A stretch of 64,000 nt of DNA. Origin: Bacteroidota bacterium. GTDB lineage: Bacteria; Bacteroidota; Bacteroidia; Bacteroidales; VadinHA17. Shown here piece by piece: positions 28,441 to 37,598 of this stretch; positions within the stretch are counted from its first letter, which is position 1; every line of letters starts with the position of its first letter. The position numbers and the translations under genes were made by a program. The notes beneath the pieces are model-generated. The model saw only the letters and a list, made by a program, of their open reading frames with translations, did no database searches and was not told the DNA's origin. The stretch is from positions 1 through 64,000 of the forward strand of contig JADFQJ010000013.1 of NCBI GenBank assembly GCA_022561875.1. The letters run 5' to 3'.

Positions 28441-28775
28441 TTTACATTTTGTATATTAAGAAATGATTTATTCCGGCCATAACAATGACGGAGAAAAATA
28501 TTACAGTGTTTACATGTCCTTTTTCATCGATGGATTGACTAACTTATAATCGTACCATTGTGGAATTGAAATAACTAAAGTTGAGAATGAAGTGAAGCAA
28601 TCTTTCCCGGCTTTTCGAAAATCTCATGAATGTCTGGTTATTTTTGGGAGTTTCTACATGAATTTTAAATACCGGAAGTGTTGTTGCTACTTTTTTTCTA
28701 TTATTTTTGCACTTCAATCAGGGGTAGTATTAAAAATAGTATTAGTATTAAAATAGTATTAAAATAGTATTAAAA
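28441..28775. other. Intergenic gap before the TonB-dependent receptor
   Basis: No gene of credible length and no B12-box-like riboswitch motif is seen. The last 51 bases are an 11-bp tandem repeat ending at the receptor start codon. Confidence 0.55.
28725..28775 (+). repeat. 11-bp tandem repeat (TAGTATTAAAA) abutting a start codon
   Basis: Units are TAGTATTAAAAA, a short TAGTAT, then three exact TAGTATTAAAA copies; the last ends at 28775 and the ATG of the receptor gene is 28776-28778. The repeat therefore forms the whole translation-initiation region. Unit-number change would alter spacing between promoter and start. Confidence 0.9.
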
Positions 28776-30704
28776 ATGATCAGGTATATCAAAATAATTA
28801 TTCTTTTTGGCTTTTTTTTTCACTCCATGTGGATCAGCGGACAAATTGATACGGTTGAAATAAAGGAGATAGCGGTTAGTGGACAACGGAGTCCTTCTAT
28901 CTATTCTGAATTGAACCGTGTGGTAACCGTTATCAGGAAAGAGCAAATCAGGAATGCTCCTGTTCAAAGCTTACAGGAAATTCTGGAGTATGCAGTTAAC
29001 GTTGATGTTCGACAAAGGGGTGATTTTGGTGTACAGGCTGATATAAGTATCAGGGGGGGAAGCTTTGAACAAACCCTAATACTTTTAAATGGAATAAAAA
29101 TAAATGATCCGCAAACCGGGCATCATAATTTAAACATTCCCATTGATATAAACAGTATTGAAAGAATTGAAATACTGCAAGGGCCAGGCTCAAGGGTATT
29201 TGGTCCGAACGCATTTAGCGGAGCTATAAACATAATAACAAAACCAAAGGAATCAAACAATGTGAATTTAGTTCTGACAGGGGGTGAGCATGGATATTAT
29301 AAAACCAACCTGTCAGGATCGCTCCGGCTGGGGAAAGCGGATAACTTCATTTCAATTGGAAGGTCCGGATCAAACGGATATATTGAAAACACGGATTTCG
29401 GAATTTCAAATTTTTTCTACCACGGATCTGTCACTTTTGCTCATGCAAATCTGGATGTACAGGCTGGTTATCAGGATAAAGCTTTTGGTGCAAACAGTTT
29501 TTATACACCAAAGTATCCGAACCAGTATGAACATACAAAAACAACCCTGGCCAGCATAAAGCTGACAACCGGTAATAAAATTAAGATAAGCCCTTTGATA
29601 TACTGGAGAAGGCATCAGGACCGTTTTGAACTGTTCAGGGATAACCCGGCTGTATGGTATACGGGGCATAATTATCATTTAACCGATATATACGGTGCGG
29701 AAGTAAATTTTATTTTTAATACCAACTTGGGCAAAACTGCAGTGGGTTTGGATTTCCGGTCTGAAAACATCCTGAGTAATGTTCTGGGGGAATCCACCGG
29801 CGATACATTGGATGTACCCGGTGAACCGGCAGGTTTTTTTACAAGGCGAAAATCAAGGGAAAACATATCATTGTTTCTGGAACAAAATATTATTGTTAAA
29901 AAATTTTCAGCATCAGCCGGGATTTTAACGAACTGGAATACTGATTTTGACTGGAATATTTATACCGGGATCGACATGAGCTATAAAATTACCAGGGATG
30001 CCAAGATTTATGCTTCTATAAACCAGTCACTCAGGATTCCTACCTTCACGGATTTATATTATGTAGGTCCAACTAATGTGGGAAACCCACATCTAAAACC
30101 TGAAGAAGCAATTACATACGAACTGGGGACCAAGTATCAGAAACAATTTTTCCATGGACATTTATCCTTTTTCAGAAGAAATGGGAAAAATATGATTGAT
30201 TGGGTCAGACTGCCGGATTCATTGAAATGGGAAAGCAAAAACATTACCCAAATCATAACCCGGGGTTTCGAAATCGCAGGTTCCCTTGGTGTAAACAGAT
30301 TGTTCAATAAATCATTCCCAATAAAATATATAAAATTAAGTTATTCTTTTCTTGAAACCGAAAAACAAAGCGGCGAATACATATCGGTTTATATTCTGGA
30401 TTACCTGAAACATAAGTTAAATCTTGAAATAGAACACAGCTTGTATAAAAATTTAGGAGCTAGCTGGAAAATCACATTTCAGGATAGGGCAGGCACCTAT
30501 ACCGATTTTACTACCGGGCAGGAAAAGTCCTATGAACCTTTCCTGCTGATAAACAGTAGGCTTTTTTGGAATAAAGAGACATATACAATCTTTGTCGAAG
30601 CCTCGAACCTTTTAAACACCCAATATTTTGATCTGAGTAATGTCGGGATGCCAGGTAGGTGGATCCGTTTCGGCGGATCGGTAAATCTGAATTTAGGGAA
30701 ATAA
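28776..30704 (+). CDS. TonB-dependent outer-membrane receptor
   Basis: This 642-residue receptor begins with a signal peptide (IILFGFFFHSMWISGQ), then a TonB-box-like segment and a plug domain: VVTVIRKEQIRNAPVQSLQE, DISIRGGSFEQTLILLNGIK and ERIEILQGPGSRVFGPNAFS. The remainder is a 22-strand barrel with alternating aromatic residues, ending in the typical LSNVGMPGRWIRFGGSVNLN. It has no N-terminal carboxypeptidase-like domain, so it is a BtuB/FepA-like rather than SusC-like receptor. The ligand (cobalamin, siderophore or metal complex) cannot be told; there is no substrate-specific neighbour and no cobalamin riboswitch. Expression may depend on the 11-bp repeat touching its start. Confidence 0.9.
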   Translation: MIRYIKIIILFGFFFHSMWISGQIDTVEIKEIAVSGQRSPSIYSELNRVVTVIRKEQIRNAPVQSLQEILEYAVNVDVRQRGDFGVQADISIRGGSFEQTLILLNGIKINDPQTGHHNLNIPIDINSIERIEILQGPGSRVFGPNAFSGAINIITKPKESNNVNLVLTGGEHGYYKTNLSGSLRLGKADNFISIGRSGSNGYIENTDFGISNFFYHGSVTFAHANLDVQAGYQDKAFGANSFYTPKYPNQYEHTKTTLASIKLTTGNKIKISPLIYWRRHQDRFELFRDNPAVWYTGHNYHLTDIYGAEVNFIFNTNLGKTAVGLDFRSENILSNVLGESTGDTLDVPGEPAGFFTRRKSRENISLFLEQNIIVKKFSASAGILTNWNTDFDWNIYTGIDMSYKITRDAKIYASINQSLRIPTFTDLYYVGPTNVGNPHLKPEEAITYELGTKYQKQFFHGHLSFFRRNGKNMIDWVRLPDSLKWESKNITQIITRGFEIAGSLGVNRLFNKSFPIKYIKLSYSFLETEKQSGEYISVYILDYLKHKLNLEIEHSLYKNLGASWKITFQDRAGTYTDFTTGQEKSYEPFLLINSRLFWNKETYTIFVEASNLLNTQYFDLSNVGMPGRWIRFGGSVNLNLGK

Positions 30705-30768
30705 ATAGATTGCCGGACTTGAAAGTCAGCTGAAGATGACTAATATATTATCTTAACGTGCTTATTTA

Positions 30769-30788
30769 CACCATACTGAAGCATGGTG
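30769..30788 (+). terminator. Stem-loop after the TonB-dependent receptor
   Basis: CACCAT and ATGGTG flank an eight-base loop 64 bp past the receptor stop. The stem is short and no strong T-run follows. Confidence 0.3.
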
Positions 30789-30990
30789 CTGATTTTACAA
30801 ACAACTGTTATTATGACCTTGAATTTCCCAAAATTCTTACCTATGACTGATACTCTTTCATTTATAATGATTTCCTTCACAAAAATATTATTAAAATAGC
30901 GGGGCACCCAAAATTATCAAAACAAGAATGCTAAAATCCTGTTTATGAACATTTAGTGTTGTAAAAAATCGCTAAAAACTTTTTAAGGGG

Positions 30991-31689
30991 TTATTCTTTC
31001 CTCTTGCGTTGCTTCAGCACTATTCCGGCAAATTCCATATCAACAGGTGTGGTTAGTTTAATATTGAGAAGATCACCCGGAACAATGTTAATTTTTCCAC
31101 CACTTGCCTCAAACACGGTTGCATCATCGGTAAAATCCGGTCTCTGTTTTTGCGCATATGCTTTTTTTATCCTTGCTACGGAAAATACCTGCGGGGTTTG
31201 TACCAGAAAAACATTTTGCCTGTCAATAGGCTTGTTCCCTCCGGCAATGGTTATTCTTACTGATTCGTTTGGAGAAATGGCAGGCAGTGCATTTCCGTAT
31301 CTCATGGCATTGTCAAAACATCTTTTAATGGTCTGTTTGTTCACCAGTGGTCTTACTGCATCATGTATAGCAACCAGCCCATCATCATTGTCAATGGCCT
31401 CCAGTCCGTTTTTAACGGAACAAAATCTTGATTCGCCTCCCTTAATAACCCTGTGAGGAACAGAACATGAGTATTCTTCACAAATAGATTCCCACAGATC
31501 AAAATAATCTGCATGGAGAACAATGATGATTTTTATTTCCCTGTCAAATTCATGAAAAACATAAAGAGTGTGTAATAATACCGGCCGGCCTGTTAGTTTT
31601 ATAAATTGTTTTGGCAATTCTGATTTCATCCGTTTGCCTGATCCTCCGGCAACGATAACAGCAAATCTGTTTGTCCGGCTTTGTTGCAT
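30991..31689 (-). CDS. ispD: 2-C-methyl-D-erythritol 4-phosphate cytidylyltransferase
   Basis: This 232-residue enzyme of the non-mevalonate isoprenoid pathway transfers CMP from CTP to methylerythritol phosphate. The CTP-binding start FAVIVAGGSGKRMKSELPKQ (residues of about 9-28), the IHDAVRPLV motif and the TDDATVFEASGGKI segment with the conserved Asp are all present, and length matches the family. It stands alone here, with a small membrane-protein gene further downstream on the same strand; ispF is not adjacent. Confidence 0.95.
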   Translation of the reverse strand: MQQSRTNRFAVIVAGGSGKRMKSELPKQFIKLTGRPVLLHTLYVFHEFDREIKIIIVLHADYFDLWESICEEYSCSVPHRVIKGGESRFCSVKNGLEAIDNDDGLVAIHDAVRPLVNKQTIKRCFDNAMRYGNALPAISPNESVRITIAGGNKPIDRQNVFLVQTPQVFSVARIKKAYAQKQRPDFTDDATVFEASGGKINIVPGDLLNIKLTTPVDMEFAGIVLKQRKRKE

Positions 31690-31845
31690 GTTTAGATTAT
31701 ATTATTATGTTAAATTGAACGGAGGTTCCGGATTATTATGTCAAAGTTTTATTTTTAACCGGCGAAGACCAAATATTATTGTTGTTTTTTATATTAATCG
31801 CAACAAAGATTATTACAGGTATTAACTATGGATTGTTAATATCAT

Positions 31846-32241
31846 TTATATCATTAAATGTATCCGGTAAAACATATTCCATAAAAACATAATTACTATC
31901 AGATTAATTCCTGAAGAAACATAGTTGTACACAACCCTGTATTCCTTAAAATTTCGTCGCAACAGTATTCCCGTATTTGGCATAAAAAGAGACAGAATTA
32001 TAAGAATATAATTAAACTCGCTTATTTTCTCTTTAATTTCAATCTCCAGAAACAACAGGTAGTAAAAGAAGGACAATATAACCAGCAGAAAAGCCAGGTA
32101 ACTGAATTTTAGCAGGTATGTGGAATTCTTACGTTTCATATTTACCCTGAATGGGCGCAAAAAAACCGTAGCCAGCATAAAAATCATGGAAAAACCGGTT
32201 ATAACAAGTACCCGGGAAATTATCTGTCCGAATTGATTCAT
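31846..32241 (-). CDS. Hypothetical four-helix membrane protein
   Basis: This 131-residue protein shows four hydrophobic stretches: residues of about 8-28, 43-65, 75-93 and 108-128. Basic residues between helices 1 and 2 (FRVNMKRKN) and after helix 3 (LLRRNFKEYR) suggest an inside position for those loops. No family is recognised. It lies between ispD and the amino-sugar gene cluster, on the same strand as both but with gaps, so it may be independent. Confidence 0.65.
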   Translation of the reverse strand: MNQFGQIISRVLVITGFSMIFMLATVFLRPFRVNMKRKNSTYLLKFSYLAFLLVILSFFYYLLFLEIEIKEKISEFNYILIILSLFMPNTGILLRRNFKEYRVVYNYVSSGINLIVIMFLWNMFYRIHLMI

Positions 32242-32334
32242 TTTACAGGTGATTCAAAGACGAAAAACCTTTTGATCCAGGTTAACAAATTTATTATTTT
32301 TCTGATAATTATCAGGGAACTATCAGGATAATTT

Positions 32335-33327
32335 TCAAGTTGAAGATTTCACTGCATTGCCGTTTTCAACGTTATTCCAAACCAGGGCACTTGCTCCGAG
32401 AACAGCAGCATTCTGAGAGTTGAGTTTTGACGGAAGCAATTTCACTTTCCCTTTATAAATATATAACAGATTCTCTTCCATATACCTGCGGGTCGGCTCA
32501 AATATCAGGTCTTTTGCCAGGGCAAGCCCACCAAAAAGGAAAATGGCTTCAGGATTAGTATGTGCTACCACATCAGCAAGTTTGAAGCCGAGCATTCTGC
32601 CCGTATGTTCAAATGCCCTGATTGCAATTTTATCTCCTTTCTTGGCTGCATCACTGATCATTGCTGCTGTCAGATCATCAAAGCTGATGCTCCTCAGAGA
32701 ACTATCATCAATCATATCTCCCATCAGTTTAAACAGGGTTCTTTTAATCCCTGTGGCAGAAACATAAGTTTCCAGGCATCCTTTCCTACCGCATCCACAT
32801 TGCCTGTTACTCTCTCCGGGTCTTATCGATGTATGTCCCAGCTCGCCGGCGAAACCGTCATGTCCATATACCAGCTCGCCGTTCACAACAAATCCGCTTC
32901 CCAGGCCCGTACCGAGCGTAATAACCACAAAGTTTCTCATCCCTTTGGCGCCGCCATATATCATCTCACCAATAGCCGCAGCATTTGCATCGTTGGTCAC
33001 TATTACCGGCAGTTTAGTAAATTCTTTGAAAAGATCAGCAAGGGGTATAATTCCTTTCCATGGCAGATTGGCTGCATATTCTATTGTCCCTTTATTTATA
33101 TTGCCCATGGAAGTGCCTATACCAATTCCTTCAACTATTACTCTATTGTTGAGATTTCGCAGGCTAAGTCTTATTTTTTCATTCAGGGCTGCAAGAAAAA
33201 CTTCTATTTCCTGATGGTCTTTTGTGGAAATTTGTCCCTGCGCCAGGAATTTTCCCTCTCTGTTTAAGATACCATAAACAGTATTTGTTCCTCCTATGTC
33301 TATGCCAATAGATACTTTCTTTTTCAC
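32335..33327 (-). CDS. ROK-family sugar kinase, copy 1
   Basis: This 330-residue kinase has the ATP loop DIGGTNTVYG (residues 10-19), sugar-site VTNDANAAAIGE, and the ROK zinc motif CGCGRKGCLE (near residue 175). ROK kinases phosphorylate glucose, N-acetylglucosamine or N-acetylmannosamine. It is the last gene of the cluster and 150 bp from the SIS gene. The second ROK gene at 37599-38561 is a close relative (both have PLADLFK, TNDANAAA, GEMIYGGA), so the pair arose by duplication. Within this cluster an amino sugar such as GlcNAc is the likeliest substrate; glucose remains possible. Confidence 0.9.
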   Translation of the reverse strand: MKKKVSIGIDIGGTNTVYGILNREGKFLAQGQISTKDHQEIEVFLAALNEKIRLSLRNLNNRVIVEGIGIGTSMGNINKGTIEYAANLPWKGIIPLADLFKEFTKLPVIVTNDANAAAIGEMIYGGAKGMRNFVVITLGTGLGSGFVVNGELVYGHDGFAGELGHTSIRPGESNRQCGCGRKGCLETYVSATGIKRTLFKLMGDMIDDSSLRSISFDDLTAAMISDAAKKGDKIAIRAFEHTGRMLGFKLADVVAHTNPEAIFLFGGLALAKDLIFEPTRRYMEENLLYIYKGKVKLLPSKLNSQNAAVLGASALVWNNVENGNAVKSST

Positions 33328-33424
33328 TGGATATCAGATATTGTATCGGTTCAGGAAACGTTTTTTATCTCTCGTAAACAAGTTTTTTAATGAACTGCCT
33401 TGCAGCAAGTGTGGCATTAGAAAG

Positions 33425-33446
33425 TTTCAGGATATTAAACCTGAAA
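33425..33446. other. Stem-loop between the SIS and ROK genes
   Basis: TTTCAGG and CCTGAAA form a perfect seven-pair stem around eight bases in the gap upstream of ROK copy 1. It could be an operator or an RNA element. Confidence 0.35.
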
Positions 33447-33464
33447 TAAAAAATAAATCGGATG

Positions 33465-33472
33465 CAAATCTA
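33465..33472 (-). promoter_or_regulatory. Candidate -7 box upstream of ROK copy 1
   Basis: The minus strand reads TAGATTTG, matching TAnnTTTG, just after the SIS stop codon. The 150-bp gap and this box suggest that ROK copy 1 may have its own promoter. Confidence 0.3.
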
Positions 33473-33477
33473 CAAAA

Positions 33478-34494
33478 TTACCCGACAATGTACTCATTCC
33501 CAACTTTTCTTGCCCTTACCGGTTTATCAAGATCAATCCCCATTGCTATTCCAATCTCGACTAAAATATTCCAGCCGGCTGCCAATTCAACATAATTATG
33601 GTATTTCTCACCATCCGGTATCCGTATGGTTGGAAAAGATGTTTCCCTGGAGGCAATTGCAATGACTTTCATTCCAACACCTTCCACCAAACATTCACTA
33701 ATTTTTTCTTCTTCACTCTCAAATGGCTCAATCACCAGTATGACCTCGTTTTTATTCATAATTTCTTCAATTCCATGAAGCAAATATGTTCCTTCAAGAA
33801 AATCTGATCTTTTTCTGGTTATCTCGTTGGTTTTTAATGCCAGCTCTTCAGCAACACCTGTATTTCGTCCGGCAAAATAAATAATATCTGCATTTTTCAG
33901 TTGCTCAACCAGTGTTGGCTCAATATTTTGTTTCATAGCTTCATCAACTTTATCTGCCAGTTCATGTAATCCTTCCATTTTTTCATCAGCCAAATGATGT
34001 ATAAGACTGTCATAAAACAACGCCTGCTCTACAACCGATTTTGTGGCAGCGATTGCATTTTCTTTACCACAATTCAATACATGTATGTCTTGAGCCATGC
34101 TTTCAAGCGGTGTGTCGGTATTTGCCGTTAGTCCAAAAATGGCATTATGTCCTGAATCTTTTAACTTTTTAAACAGTCTGACTATTTCTTTTGTCTTACC
34201 GGAATTTGAGGCGCCAAAAACAGCATAGTTTGTTAAATCATATTCAAGAGCCTGCGTTGCTCCTTCTGTTGCTATTGGAAAGAGGCTCCCTCTTTTCAAT
34301 GTCTCGCAGACAGCTCTTTTTGCAGGGAATATCCTGCTGCTTCCTTCGCCGGTAAAAAACAAGTTTCTTTTTTCACGAACCTGAGGAACAAATTTGCCTG
34401 ACACTGCCGGGTCAAAGTTTCTTATGACCCCGGGGGTTTCCAGCATATCTTTTACAAGAGCATATTTCGAATACTTTTTATTATTCTGTTCCAT
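33478..34494 (-). CDS. SIS-domain sugar isomerase/deaminase (GlmD/AgaS-like)
   Basis: This 338-residue protein has two sugar-isomerase (SIS) domains, as in GlmS and AgaS but without a glutamine amidotransferase domain. Motifs include FTGEGSSRIFPAKRA (about residue 47), VFGASNSGKTKEIV (about 92) with the Ser/Thr phosphate loop, NAIAATKSVVEQALF, and FAGRNTGVAEELALKTNEI in the second domain. Such stand-alone forms deaminate or isomerise aminosugar phosphates; the archaeal GlmD converts glucosamine-6-phosphate to fructose-6-phosphate. The gene sits 22 bp after a PIG-L deacetylase gene, which supports a deaminase acting on the deacetylated product. Substrate is not proven. Confidence 0.85.
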   Translation of the reverse strand: MEQNNKKYSKYALVKDMLETPGVIRNFDPAVSGKFVPQVREKRNLFFTGEGSSRIFPAKRAVCETLKRGSLFPIATEGATQALEYDLTNYAVFGASNSGKTKEIVRLFKKLKDSGHNAIFGLTANTDTPLESMAQDIHVLNCGKENAIAATKSVVEQALFYDSLIHHLADEKMEGLHELADKVDEAMKQNIEPTLVEQLKNADIIYFAGRNTGVAEELALKTNEITRKRSDFLEGTYLLHGIEEIMNKNEVILVIEPFESEEEKISECLVEGVGMKVIAIASRETSFPTIRIPDGEKYHNYVELAAGWNILVEIGIAMGIDLDKPVRARKVGNEYIVG

Positions 34495-34516
34495 AGTATA
34501 TTTAAAATTATCGGGT

Positions 34517-35287
34517 TTAACTGTTTTCTATAATAAATTCTTTTATGTCGTTCTGTATTTGCGGTTCTTTTTGAAATCCTCCGCCAAGATGTTGCCAGAA
34601 AATCTCTGCATATTCAATTCCTGCCATTTTACCGTAATCCACGTTTGCTTTTTTCATCTGACCAAAAAAATCATCTATTTTATGCATATGCCTCATAAGC
34701 TTAATTTGGGATTTATGATAAGTAAGCATTTCCATTTTGGTGTCGATCACAGATGTAATATCCACAAAAAAATGCGGAGGGCGTATTTCAGAGCCCAATG
34801 GATCTGATAATGTAAGTGGCGCTGTATGATATAGTAATGGTGTTACTTCAAGCGGCGCTTCGTTGCAAGGAACATTAGGCAGTGATGATATTATTGCTGC
34901 TGTTTCAATAATATTGCAGGTGGTTCTGTGGTCACTATGATAATCCATTGGCAGATGTGTGAAAACGATCCCTGCTTTTACCTTCCTCATCAGTTCAATG
35001 GCAATAATTCTTAATTCTTCAGTATCAAACAGGAAGCCATCCCTTCCATTGAAGCAATAATAATCAGCACCGAGAACATCAGCTGCTTTGCGCGCCTCGA
35101 TTTTTCTTGTTTCAATAGTTTCTTGCTCTGTTGAATTTATTTCTCCCATTCCACCTGCAGTCATAGTGGCAATAACAATTTTGTATCCTTTGTCCTTCAG
35201 AAGCTTCAGGGTTCCTGATGCAAATGCTTCCGTATCATCCGGATGTGCATGAAAAGCCAGTACAACTTTATTAAATCTTCGTTTCAT
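34517..35287 (-). CDS. PIG-L/LmbE-family N-deacetylase
   Basis: This 256-residue enzyme shows the zinc-binding HPDD motif (His15, Asp17, Asp18) and the second ligand motif DYHSDH (His117, His120). PIG-L enzymes remove the N-acetyl group from GlcNAc-containing substrates. It begins one base after the stop of the phosphofructokinase gene (TAAaATG), so translation is coupled. I recall Bacteroidota proteins in which a glucosamine-6-phosphate deaminase is fused to an LmbE domain, which points to GlcNAc or GlcNAc-6-phosphate as substrate. Bacillithiol synthesis (BshB) is an alternative, but bshA and bshC are not here. Confidence 0.88.
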   Translation of the reverse strand: MKRRFNKVVLAFHAHPDDTEAFASGTLKLLKDKGYKIVIATMTAGGMGEINSTEQETIETRKIEARKAADVLGADYYCFNGRDGFLFDTEELRIIAIELMRKVKAGIVFTHLPMDYHSDHRTTCNIIETAAIISSLPNVPCNEAPLEVTPLLYHTAPLTLSDPLGSEIRPPHFFVDITSVIDTKMEMLTYHKSQIKLMRHMHKIDDFFGQMKKANVDYGKMAGIEYAEIFWQHLGGGFQKEPQIQNDIKEFIIENS

Positions 35288-35288
35288 T

Positions 35289-36494
35289 TTATCCTCGTTT
35301 TATTACTTTGTTTTCCAATTCAACAAACTCAGGCAATTTTCCAATTAACGGTTTGATATACTCGATGAACTTTTCATTTACGAAATTGCCTTTTTTAGTA
35401 AAATATTCCCCGGGCATTGGTTTTGCCTTGACGGCTACATCGCTGAGCAATACTTTAACATATTTAATCTCATAGGGGCGGTCTGACTTTCTTTCTAAAG
35501 CAATCATATATCCCGATTCACCTTTTTCAGCTAATTTAACTGCTTCAACCCCGCAAAGGAAAGCCTCTCTGCGGTCAAGATTCACAGTTCTGTCGGCAGC
35601 ACTCATAATAAGCGATTCGGTAATTTGAAATTCACCCCTGTATCCGTATTTATCTGTAATCATTCTATGAAGGTTCATTCCAACACTTGATCCCCCCATT
35701 GCTCCAAACTCAACATTATCAAATTTGTCCTTTGTTCTTGATGCGCTCACAGGTGTACCATCTTTAAATTTCAATCCTTCTCCGCAAACAACAGAAACCC
35801 AGCCATATTTATTAATGCACGACCCTGCATCTTCCAGGAACTCTTCTTTATTGAAAGAAAATTCGGGCGTATATATTAAATGTGGCGCATCGTCTTCTTT
35901 TCTTTTTGCCAATGATGTTGCTGCAGCCAGCCATCCTGCATCTCTTCCGATTGTCTGATAAATTATAAATTTATCGACCATTTGCATATCCCTTGCAAGA
36001 ATTCCTGCCTGCATAACATTCAATATGTTTGTGCGTGCAGCAGAGGGAAAACCCGGTGTATGGTCAGTACCATACAGATCGTTATCAACTGTTTTGGGAA
36101 TGCCTGTTCCAATAAGTTCATAACCATTACCATTACAGTATGATTCGATCCTGTTTATTGTATCCATGGTATCATTTCCGCCAATCATAAAAAAGTACCT
36201 GATATTAAACTTTTTGAGCAGTTTCATGATTTTGGGGAAATCCTGCTCCTGCAGTTTGTGTCTTGAAGAACCCAGAGCAGAAGATGGAGTTGTCCTCAAG
36301 CCTGACAGTACCTTTTCTGATTGAGTTCCAAGATCAATGATCTTTTCCTGCATAAAACCCTCAATGCCGAATCTCATGCCATATATATTCTTAATTTCCT
36401 TTGATTTGATTGCTTTTTCTATAACTCCTGCAAGACTTGCATTTATTACCGAGGTCGGTCCGCCGGATTGTCCTATGATAGCATTACTTTTCAT
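35289..36494 (-). CDS. 6-phosphofructokinase, probably pyrophosphate-type
   Basis: This 401-residue PFK-A family enzyme phosphorylates fructose-6-phosphate. The Gly-rich start IGQSGGPTSVINAS, GGNDT (residues 105-109) and PKTVDND (133-139) are visible. ATP enzymes have GGDG and PGTIDND; the Asp after GGN and the Lys134 in PKT are the forms associated with PPi-dependent PFK. The protein also has TPGFPSAARTN and QTIGRDAGWLAA. It is the first gene of a tight set (PFK, PIG-L, SIS), and could receive fructose-6-phosphate made by the SIS enzyme. Phosphate donor is inferred from motifs only. Confidence 0.9.
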   Translation of the reverse strand: MKSNAIIGQSGGPTSVINASLAGVIEKAIKSKEIKNIYGMRFGIEGFMQEKIIDLGTQSEKVLSGLRTTPSSALGSSRHKLQEQDFPKIMKLLKKFNIRYFFMIGGNDTMDTINRIESYCNGNGYELIGTGIPKTVDNDLYGTDHTPGFPSAARTNILNVMQAGILARDMQMVDKFIIYQTIGRDAGWLAAATSLAKRKEDDAPHLIYTPEFSFNKEEFLEDAGSCINKYGWVSVVCGEGLKFKDGTPVSASRTKDKFDNVEFGAMGGSSVGMNLHRMITDKYGYRGEFQITESLIMSAADRTVNLDRREAFLCGVEAVKLAEKGESGYMIALERKSDRPYEIKYVKVLLSDVAVKAKPMPGEYFTKKGNFVNEKFIEYIKPLIGKLPEFVELENKVIKRG

Positions 36495-36859
36495 ATGTCT
36501 GGAATTTTTCGCGCATTAATCATAATCATAAAACTAATAAGGTGTTCCTGTAAAAATTCATAACGACTCAGTGCCTAAAGTTAAAATGCCTAAAGTTTTA
36601 AATTAATAATGCTAATTGCGAATTTCTTTGTCCTGCTTTCAAATTGCTTACTAAATTACTCGTGTTGTTAAAATTATTTATATGGTATTCCCCGAAAAAA
36701 ACGGGGCAGGCTGTGAGATCGCTACGCTTAGTTCTTTATTATCCATCTTTAATATCTTTAGGCACTCTTAACTTTAGTTCACTTTAAGTACTTATTAGTA
36801 ACAAATTTTCATTTCTTCTAACAACTTTTAAAAATAATTTATTTTTTGGAGAAAAAAAA
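36495..36859. other. Intergenic gap bounded by inverted repeats
   Basis: No gene is seen. The gap has a 22-bp inverted repeat pair (36574-36595 and 36756-36777) around a GC hairpin, splitting the sugar cluster into two parts. Confidence 0.6.
36574..36777. repeat. Inverted-repeat-bounded intergenic element
   Basis: The left end CCTAAAGTTAAAATGCCTAA and the reverse complement of the right end (CTAAAGTTAAGAGTGCCTAA) differ at only a few positions over 22 bases. Between them are about 160 bases that include the hairpin CCCCG-(A)7-CGGGG at 36690-36706. Size and ends are like a miniature inverted-repeat element; no target duplication was established. Confidence 0.5.
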
Positions 36860-37513
36860 TTAACAGAATTCCAGCTCACCAAAAAAAGCAGGTTGGTGGA
36901 AATCAGGGTCGTTAGTTCCGACTCTGTTCCATGTCAAATAATGCATTTCGGAAAGTTTGTCACCACATTTATAAAAATTAGCCCTGAATTTTTTTTCTTT
37001 CAATTCTGATATTTTATGATCAATAAAAGACTCCAGGGGAATTATGATTGTCAGTTCCCAGTGGAATTCACCTGATCTTTCCGCAAATGGACGGTTCCCA
37101 AGGGTTGAAACCCTGCGGATACCTTTTATCACACCTGTATCCAAAATCTTGCTGTCATTACGTGATCTGCCTTTGCCCAGCAAACATGTGCCAATACAAT
37201 TGAATTCAAAATTGTAATAAACTCCATCGGTTGAGGGGGAAACAAAAAATTCAACACAACTGTCTTCATAAACCTTCTGATTTGATTTATAATGTTTCGC
37301 CCGTATGTGTTTTTCGTTTACATAGTATTTCAGGTACAACTCATTCTCTCCATAGGCTATATTAAATCTTACATCCGGTTGATATGAAAAATCTTTCCAG
37401 GGCAATTGGTCAATTTTATTACCCTGTCCCAGCTTATCCAACAGCTTTGATATTTTTTCCGGAGCAGGTTTTTCATCGTCGATGTCTAATCGTTTAACTT
37501 TCAGGCTTTTCAT
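36860..37513 (-). CDS. CBM9-like carbohydrate-binding family protein
   Basis: From the ATG ending at 37513 the protein has 217 residues; an in-frame ATG five codons upstream is possible. It has no signal peptide. It matches the CBM9-like (DOMON-type) family known from Bacteroidota: the segments YEDSCVEFFVSPSTDGVYYN, FEFNCIGTCLLGKGRSRN and the C-terminal HYLTWNRVGTNDPDFHQPAF are typical, with a beta-sandwich pattern throughout. The family usually binds sugars, but a cytoplasmic member next to kinases may have another role. It lies between ROK copy 2 (70 bp upstream) and the PFK gene. Confidence 0.8.
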   Translation of the reverse strand: MKSLKVKRLDIDDEKPAPEKISKLLDKLGQGNKIDQLPWKDFSYQPDVRFNIAYGENELYLKYYVNEKHIRAKHYKSNQKVYEDSCVEFFVSPSTDGVYYNFEFNCIGTCLLGKGRSRNDSKILDTGVIKGIRRVSTLGNRPFAERSGEFHWELTIIIPLESFIDHKISELKEKKFRANFYKCGDKLSEMHYLTWNRVGTNDPDFHQPAFFGELEFC

Positions 37514-37598
37514 ACATCTGTCAACCATTTAGAGTCCGTATATAAAGTTCGAAAATTTAAATAAATATTCAAAATTTGTTTGACTTTATGGACTGACA

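Noticed and set aside
28441-28775. Cobalamin riboswitch upstream of the TonB-dependent receptor
   Set aside because: No B12-box-like motif was found, and the space next to the start is occupied by an 11-bp tandem repeat.
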